DNA of 27,362 bases from JBBQVO01 sp038211505 (GTDB taxonomy: Bacteria > Chloroflexota > Dehalococcoidia > DSTF01 > JACRBR01). The stretch lies in the NCBI GenBank assembly GCA_038211505.1, contig JBBQVO010000025.1, positions 1-27,362 on the forward strand, in the 5' to 3' direction. A model generated the notes under the pieces. It was given only the letters and a program-made list of their open reading frames with translations. It searched no databases and had not been told where the DNA came from. Position numbers and translations under genes: made by a program. This document shows, in pieces, positions 24,247 through 27,362 of this stretch (positions within the stretch are counted from its first letter, which is position 1; every line of letters starts with the position of its first letter).

Positions 24247-25403
24247 ACGTGCTGTTCGTGTCGCTTGATCTGTTCTCATACGGCGGCATCCAGCGCTACA
24301 GCCGATACGTGCTCGATGCGCTGCGCCGCTCGCCGCTCGTCGGTGACGTGCGCGTCGCATCGCTGGGCGCCGGAGCTCGCGACGGATTCGCCAGCGTCGT
24401 CGTCGTCGACGCGGTGGGGCGCGGGCCGCGGCGTTTGCGCAAGCTGCTGTTCGCGCTCGACGTCATCCGTCACGCGCGCGCCGGACGCGCATCGTTGCTG
24501 ATCTGCGATCACATCAATCTTGCGTCGATGGCGTACCTGTACAGCCGCCTGACGCGGACGCCGTACTGGGTCAACGTCTACGCGATCGAAGTGTGGGGCG
24601 AGTTGTCGTTCTTGCGGCGGCGGGCACTGCTCGCGGCGGACGTCGTCGTATCCGACTGCGAATTCACGCGGCGATACCTCGAGACGCGCTATCCGCGCCT
24701 CGCCGGCCGGATCACGGTCGTGCCCGATTGCGTTGACACGGTGGCATTCACGCCGAGCGATGCGCAACGCATCGACGATGCGCGTGCGCCTGTGGTGCTC
24801 ACGGTCTCGCGCTTCGCGCCGGGGCGATCGAAGGGGCACGTCGCCGTCTTGCAGGCACTGAAACAGTTGCGTGATCGCGGCATTTCGGCGCGATACGTGA
24901 TCGCCGGCGACGGCGATGATCGCGCGCGCATCGAGGCGATCGCGGGGACGCTGGGGATGCGCGCTCACGTGGAGTTCATCGGTCGAGTCTCCGACGAGAA
25001 TCTGGCTCGCCTGTATCGATCTGCCGACGTGTTCGCGCTGGTCAGCGGGTTTGAGATGGATGGTGCGCCGCAGGGTGAAGGCGTGCCGCTTGTCGTGCTG
25101 GAAGCGCAGGCATGCGGCGTGCCGGCGATCACGAGCAGCCGCGACGGTTCCGCCGAATCGATCATCGACGGCGAGACGGGCGTGCTTGCCGATCCCGGCG
25201 ATCCGGTTGCGATTGCGGCCGCGCTCGAGCGGCTGCTGTGCGATGGCGAGCTGCGGCGGCGGATGGGGGCGGCGGCGCGCCGTCTCGCTGAGCGTCAGTT
25301 CTCGTTTGAAGTGTTCGAGCGGCGTATTGGTGACATGTTGCGGACGTGCGTGGAAGCGCGCGGATCGGTGGCCGTACGCGAGATGGAGGCGGTGCGCGAG
25401 TGA
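24243..25403 (+). CDS. GT4 family glycosyltransferase
   Basis: The 386-aa protein is a GT-B retaining enzyme. MNVLFVSLDLFSYGGIQRYS has the glycine-rich acceptor-side loop (YGGIQRY). NVYAIEVWGELSFLRRRALL and VVSDCEFTRRYLETRY follow. The donor domain has VVLTVSRFAPGRSKGHVAVL, YVIAGDGDDRARIE, FIGRVSDENLARLYRSADVF and QGEGVPLVVLEAQACG with EX7E. The sequence GAPQGEGVPLVVLEA is close to that of mannosyl-type GT4 enzymes, but the sugar is not certain. It overlaps its neighbours by 4 nt on each side. Confidence 0.9.
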   Translation: MNVLFVSLDLFSYGGIQRYSRYVLDALRRSPLVGDVRVASLGAGARDGFASVVVVDAVGRGPRRLRKLLFALDVIRHARAGRASLLICDHINLASMAYLYSRLTRTPYWVNVYAIEVWGELSFLRRRALLAADVVVSDCEFTRRYLETRYPRLAGRITVVPDCVDTVAFTPSDAQRIDDARAPVVLTVSRFAPGRSKGHVAVLQALKQLRDRGISARYVIAGDGDDRARIEAIAGTLGMRAHVEFIGRVSDENLARLYRSADVFALVSGFEMDGAPQGEGVPLVVLEAQACGVPAITSSRDGSAESIIDGETGVLADPGDPVAIAAALERLLCDGELRRRMGAAARRLAERQFSFEVFERRIGDMLRTCVEARGSVAVREMEAVRE

Positions 25404-26581
25404 GGGTGCTGCAGGTGATCCCGAATCTGGCGGCGCGCACGGGCGGCCCACCGGTCGCCGTCGTCGAGTCATCGCTCGCGCTGCGCGATTGCGGGGTCGA
25501 GACGACGATCTTCGCGACCGATATGGCGGAGGCAGCGTCGGCGCCGTCGCACGCGCGCGTCGGAGCCGCCGATCTGCCGGCAGGGGCGCGCGATCTCGAT
25601 CTGCGGCTGTTTCCGGCGCGCTGGCCGCGACGGCTGGCGTTCTCGCCGGAGCTGTATCGATCGCTGGCGCGCGAGGCGCCGCGCTACGACGTCGTGCACA
25701 TACACTCGTTGTTTCTCTTTCCGCAGTTCGCGGCGTATCGCGGTGCGCGCACGGCCGACGTGCCGTACGTCGTATCGCCGCGTGGTGCCCTCGATCCATT
25801 TCTGCGTGGCCGCGGGCGCGCTGTCAAGGCGATCGCCGACACACTTTGGCAACGCGGCATGCTTGATTCGGCGGCGGCGCTGCATGTGACCTCGGATGAT
25901 GAGCAGCGGCTGATCGCGGATGTCGCGCCGCGCGTGACGCGTCACGTCGTGCCGAACGGCATCCGATGGAATGCGTATCAGCAACTGCCGTCCGGCGACG
26001 CGTTTCGCGCACGATTCTTCGCCGGATCGACGGCGCCGATCGTGATGTTTCTCGGTCGCATCTCTCACAAGAAGGGACTTGATGTGCTGATCCGCGCCTT
26101 CGCCCGCGTGCGGCGTGAGATCGGCGGCTGCAAGTTGGCGATTGTCGGCCCTGATGACGAGGGGCTGACGCCGTCACTGCGCTCGCTTGCCGGGAGTCTC
26201 GGGATTGCTGCTGAGGTTGTGTTCACGGGCATGCTGCAGGGCGATGAGAAGCTGGGCGCCCTAGCGGCGGCGGACGTCTGGGCGCTGCCGTCGCATAGCG
26301 AGAATTTTGGTAACGCCGTCATCGAAGCGATGGCATGCGGACTGCCCGTCGTGATCTCGCCGCACGTGAATATCGCGCCACAGATCGCGTCCACCGACGC
26401 CGGCATCGTCGCCGCGCTCGACGAGCAGGCGTTCGCCACCGCGATCATGGCGCTGCTGCACGATCGGGCCGCGCGCGACGCAATCGGCGAACGAGGACGC
26501 GCGTTCGCGCGGCGATATGACTGGTCGGCCGTCGGGCCGCAGCTGGCGTCGATGTACGACGCTGTTGTGAGGCGGAACTGA
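25400..26581 (+). CDS. GT4 family glycosyltransferase
   Basis: The 393-aa protein is a GT-B retaining enzyme. VRVLQVIPNLAARTGGPPVA is the acceptor loop (TGGPP), YDVVHIHSLFLFPQFAAY and YVVSPRGALDPF follow, the latter typical of a large EPS glycosyltransferase subgroup. The donor domain has IVMFLGRISHKKGLDVLI, LAIVGPDDEG and LPSHSENFGNAVIEAMACG with EX7E. GTG 25400 is chosen: it overlaps the previous stop as GTGA and the protein motif begins immediately, while no ATG lies nearby in a sensible place. Its TGA shares the A with the next ATG (TGATG). Confidence 0.9.
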   Translation: MRVLQVIPNLAARTGGPPVAVVESSLALRDCGVETTIFATDMAEAASAPSHARVGAADLPAGARDLDLRLFPARWPRRLAFSPELYRSLAREAPRYDVVHIHSLFLFPQFAAYRGARTADVPYVVSPRGALDPFLRGRGRAVKAIADTLWQRGMLDSAAALHVTSDDEQRLIADVAPRVTRHVVPNGIRWNAYQQLPSGDAFRARFFAGSTAPIVMFLGRISHKKGLDVLIRAFARVRREIGGCKLAIVGPDDEGLTPSLRSLAGSLGIAAEVVFTGMLQGDEKLGALAAADVWALPSHSENFGNAVIEAMACGLPVVISPHVNIAPQIASTDAGIVAALDEQAFATAIMALLHDRAARDAIGERGRAFARRYDWSAVGPQLASMYDAVVRRN

Positions 26582-27362
26582 TGACAAACATCGTCGCCTT
26601 CAACCAATATGCGATCACGATCGTGATCCCGACGCGCGATGAAGCGCCGCATATCGCTCGCTGCGTCGATTCGGTGGCGGCGCTCGGGCGTGTCGTGGTC
26701 GTCGACTGCGGGAGCGGTGATGGCACGCGCGCGATCGCGGCGGCGCACGGAGCGGACGTCGTCGAGCATACGTGGGAGGGTCATGCGACGCAGAAGAACT
26801 GGGCGCTCGATCACGCGTCGATCACGACGCCGTGGGTGCTGTTTCTCGACGCCGACGAGTATCTCGACGAGCGGGCGCGATCCGCGATCCGGGGCGCCGT
26901 GACCGCAGGCGATGTCGATGGGTACTATCTCGCGCGGCGGTACGTCTTTCTCGGCAAGGAGTTGAAGCACGCCTGGTGGTATCCGGACGCGCAACTGCGG
27001 CTATTTCGCGCCGCCGGCGGGCACTTCGAAGCTCGCAAGGTCCACGAGCACGCGATCGTTGACGGGCACGTCGAGACGCTCGCCGCCGACATTTGGCACG
27101 AGAACTTGAAGGGGCTGTCGGCGTTCGTCGAGCGCCACAATCGCTATTCCGATCTCGAAGCGGCGGAGCTGACGTCGCCCGCAGAGCTTCGGCGGCGCGG
27201 CGCATGGCGCGGCGCGTGGGCCGATCGGCGGCGCGCGATCAAGGATCGGATCTGGTTCCGGCTGCCGGCGCGGCCGCTGCTGCGCTTCGTCTGGATGTAC
27301 GTCGTCAAACGCGGCTTTCTCGATGGCCGGCGCGGGCTGCTGTTCTGCGCGCTGATCGCGAT
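26581..27362 (+). CDS. GT2 family glycosyltransferase, WaaE/KdtX-like (C-terminus beyond window)
   Basis: About 260 codons are visible and the frame is open at the right edge. The GT-A start ITIVIPTRDEAPHIARCVDS, VVDCGSGDGT and VLFLDADEYLDE (DXD) are clear. KNWALDHA and the segment FLGKELKHAWWYPDAQLRLF, followed by KVHEH, are typical of the WaaE/KdtX group of inverting transferases that act on lipid-linked or LPS-core acceptors. The later part is basic and then hydrophobic (RFVWMYVVKRGFLDGRRGLL), suggesting membrane association. GAGG about 9 nt upstream serves ATG 26581, which shares one base with the preceding stop. Confidence 0.9.
   Translation, partial: MTNIVAFNQYAITIVIPTRDEAPHIARCVDSVAALGRVVVVDCGSGDGTRAIAAAHGADVVEHTWEGHATQKNWALDHASITTPWVLFLDADEYLDERARSAIRGAVTAGDVDGYYLARRYVFLGKELKHAWWYPDAQLRLFRAAGGHFEARKVHEHAIVDGHVETLAADIWHENLKGLSAFVERHNRYSDLEAAELTSPAELRRRGAWRGAWADRRRAIKDRIWFRLPARPLLRFVWMYVVKRGFLDGRRGLLFCALIA

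Noticed and set aside
7268..27362. Polysaccharide locus as a secondary-metabolite or protein O-glycosylation cluster
   Set aside because: The initiating transferase, flippase, Wzy-like protein and chain-length protein together are the standard set for a surface polysaccharide; no synthase, oligosaccharyltransferase of the PglB type or carrier protein is seen.

Overview
The window is about 27.4 kb of GC-rich bacterial chromosome. It has two parts: a short housekeeping and accessory stretch (1 to about 7.26 kb) and the left part of a large cell-surface polysaccharide locus (about 7.27 kb to the right edge). The organism cannot be named from sequence alone. High GC, several genes with a -10-like box 6-8 nt upstream of the start codon (leaderless style), and no Wza-type outer-membrane exporter in the part of the locus seen here would fit a Chloroflexota-like or other monoderm GC-rich lineage. 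That is a low-confidence inference.

Left part. On the minus strand lie the N-terminal 128 codons of tsaD (cut by the left edge), a repeat-rich spacer, recJ, and an unrecognised four-cysteine protein. A divergent region leads to plus-strand genes: an alpha/beta hydrolase, a crotonase-family protein with unusual active-site positions, a small lipoprotein, a small orphan protein and purQ. A short minus-strand orphan gene converges on purQ.

Right part. From 7268 to the edge, 16 plus-strand genes encode a Wzx/Wzy-type pathway. They are an initiating phosphoglycosyl transferase; six GT4 and two GT2 glycosyltransferases; a GDP-fucose-synthase-like reductase/epimerase; a UDP-glucuronate-decarboxylase-like enzyme; a perosamine-synthase-like aminotransferase; three SAM methyltransferases; a Wzx-like flippase; a Wzy/ligase-like polytopic protein; and a chain-length/BY-kinase-like protein. 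Together they could build, methylate, flip and polymerise a decorated glycan containing 6-deoxy, amino-deoxy and perhaps pentose sugars. From the UXS gene onward every junction overlaps, and most genes end in a tail that carries the ribosome-binding site of the next gene.

Points for a second look: heptamer-periodic intergenic arrays at two places, one forming mutually exclusive hairpins just after the first glycan gene; a five-run G-quadruplex motif upstream of the glycan operon; a BY-kinase-like protein whose P-loop lacks its lysine; a crotonase lacking both classical glutamates; a set of leaderless-type promoters outside the glycan locus; and the overlap cassette inside it. I did not find a clearly new defence or mobile system, CRISPR array, insertion sequence or RNA gene.
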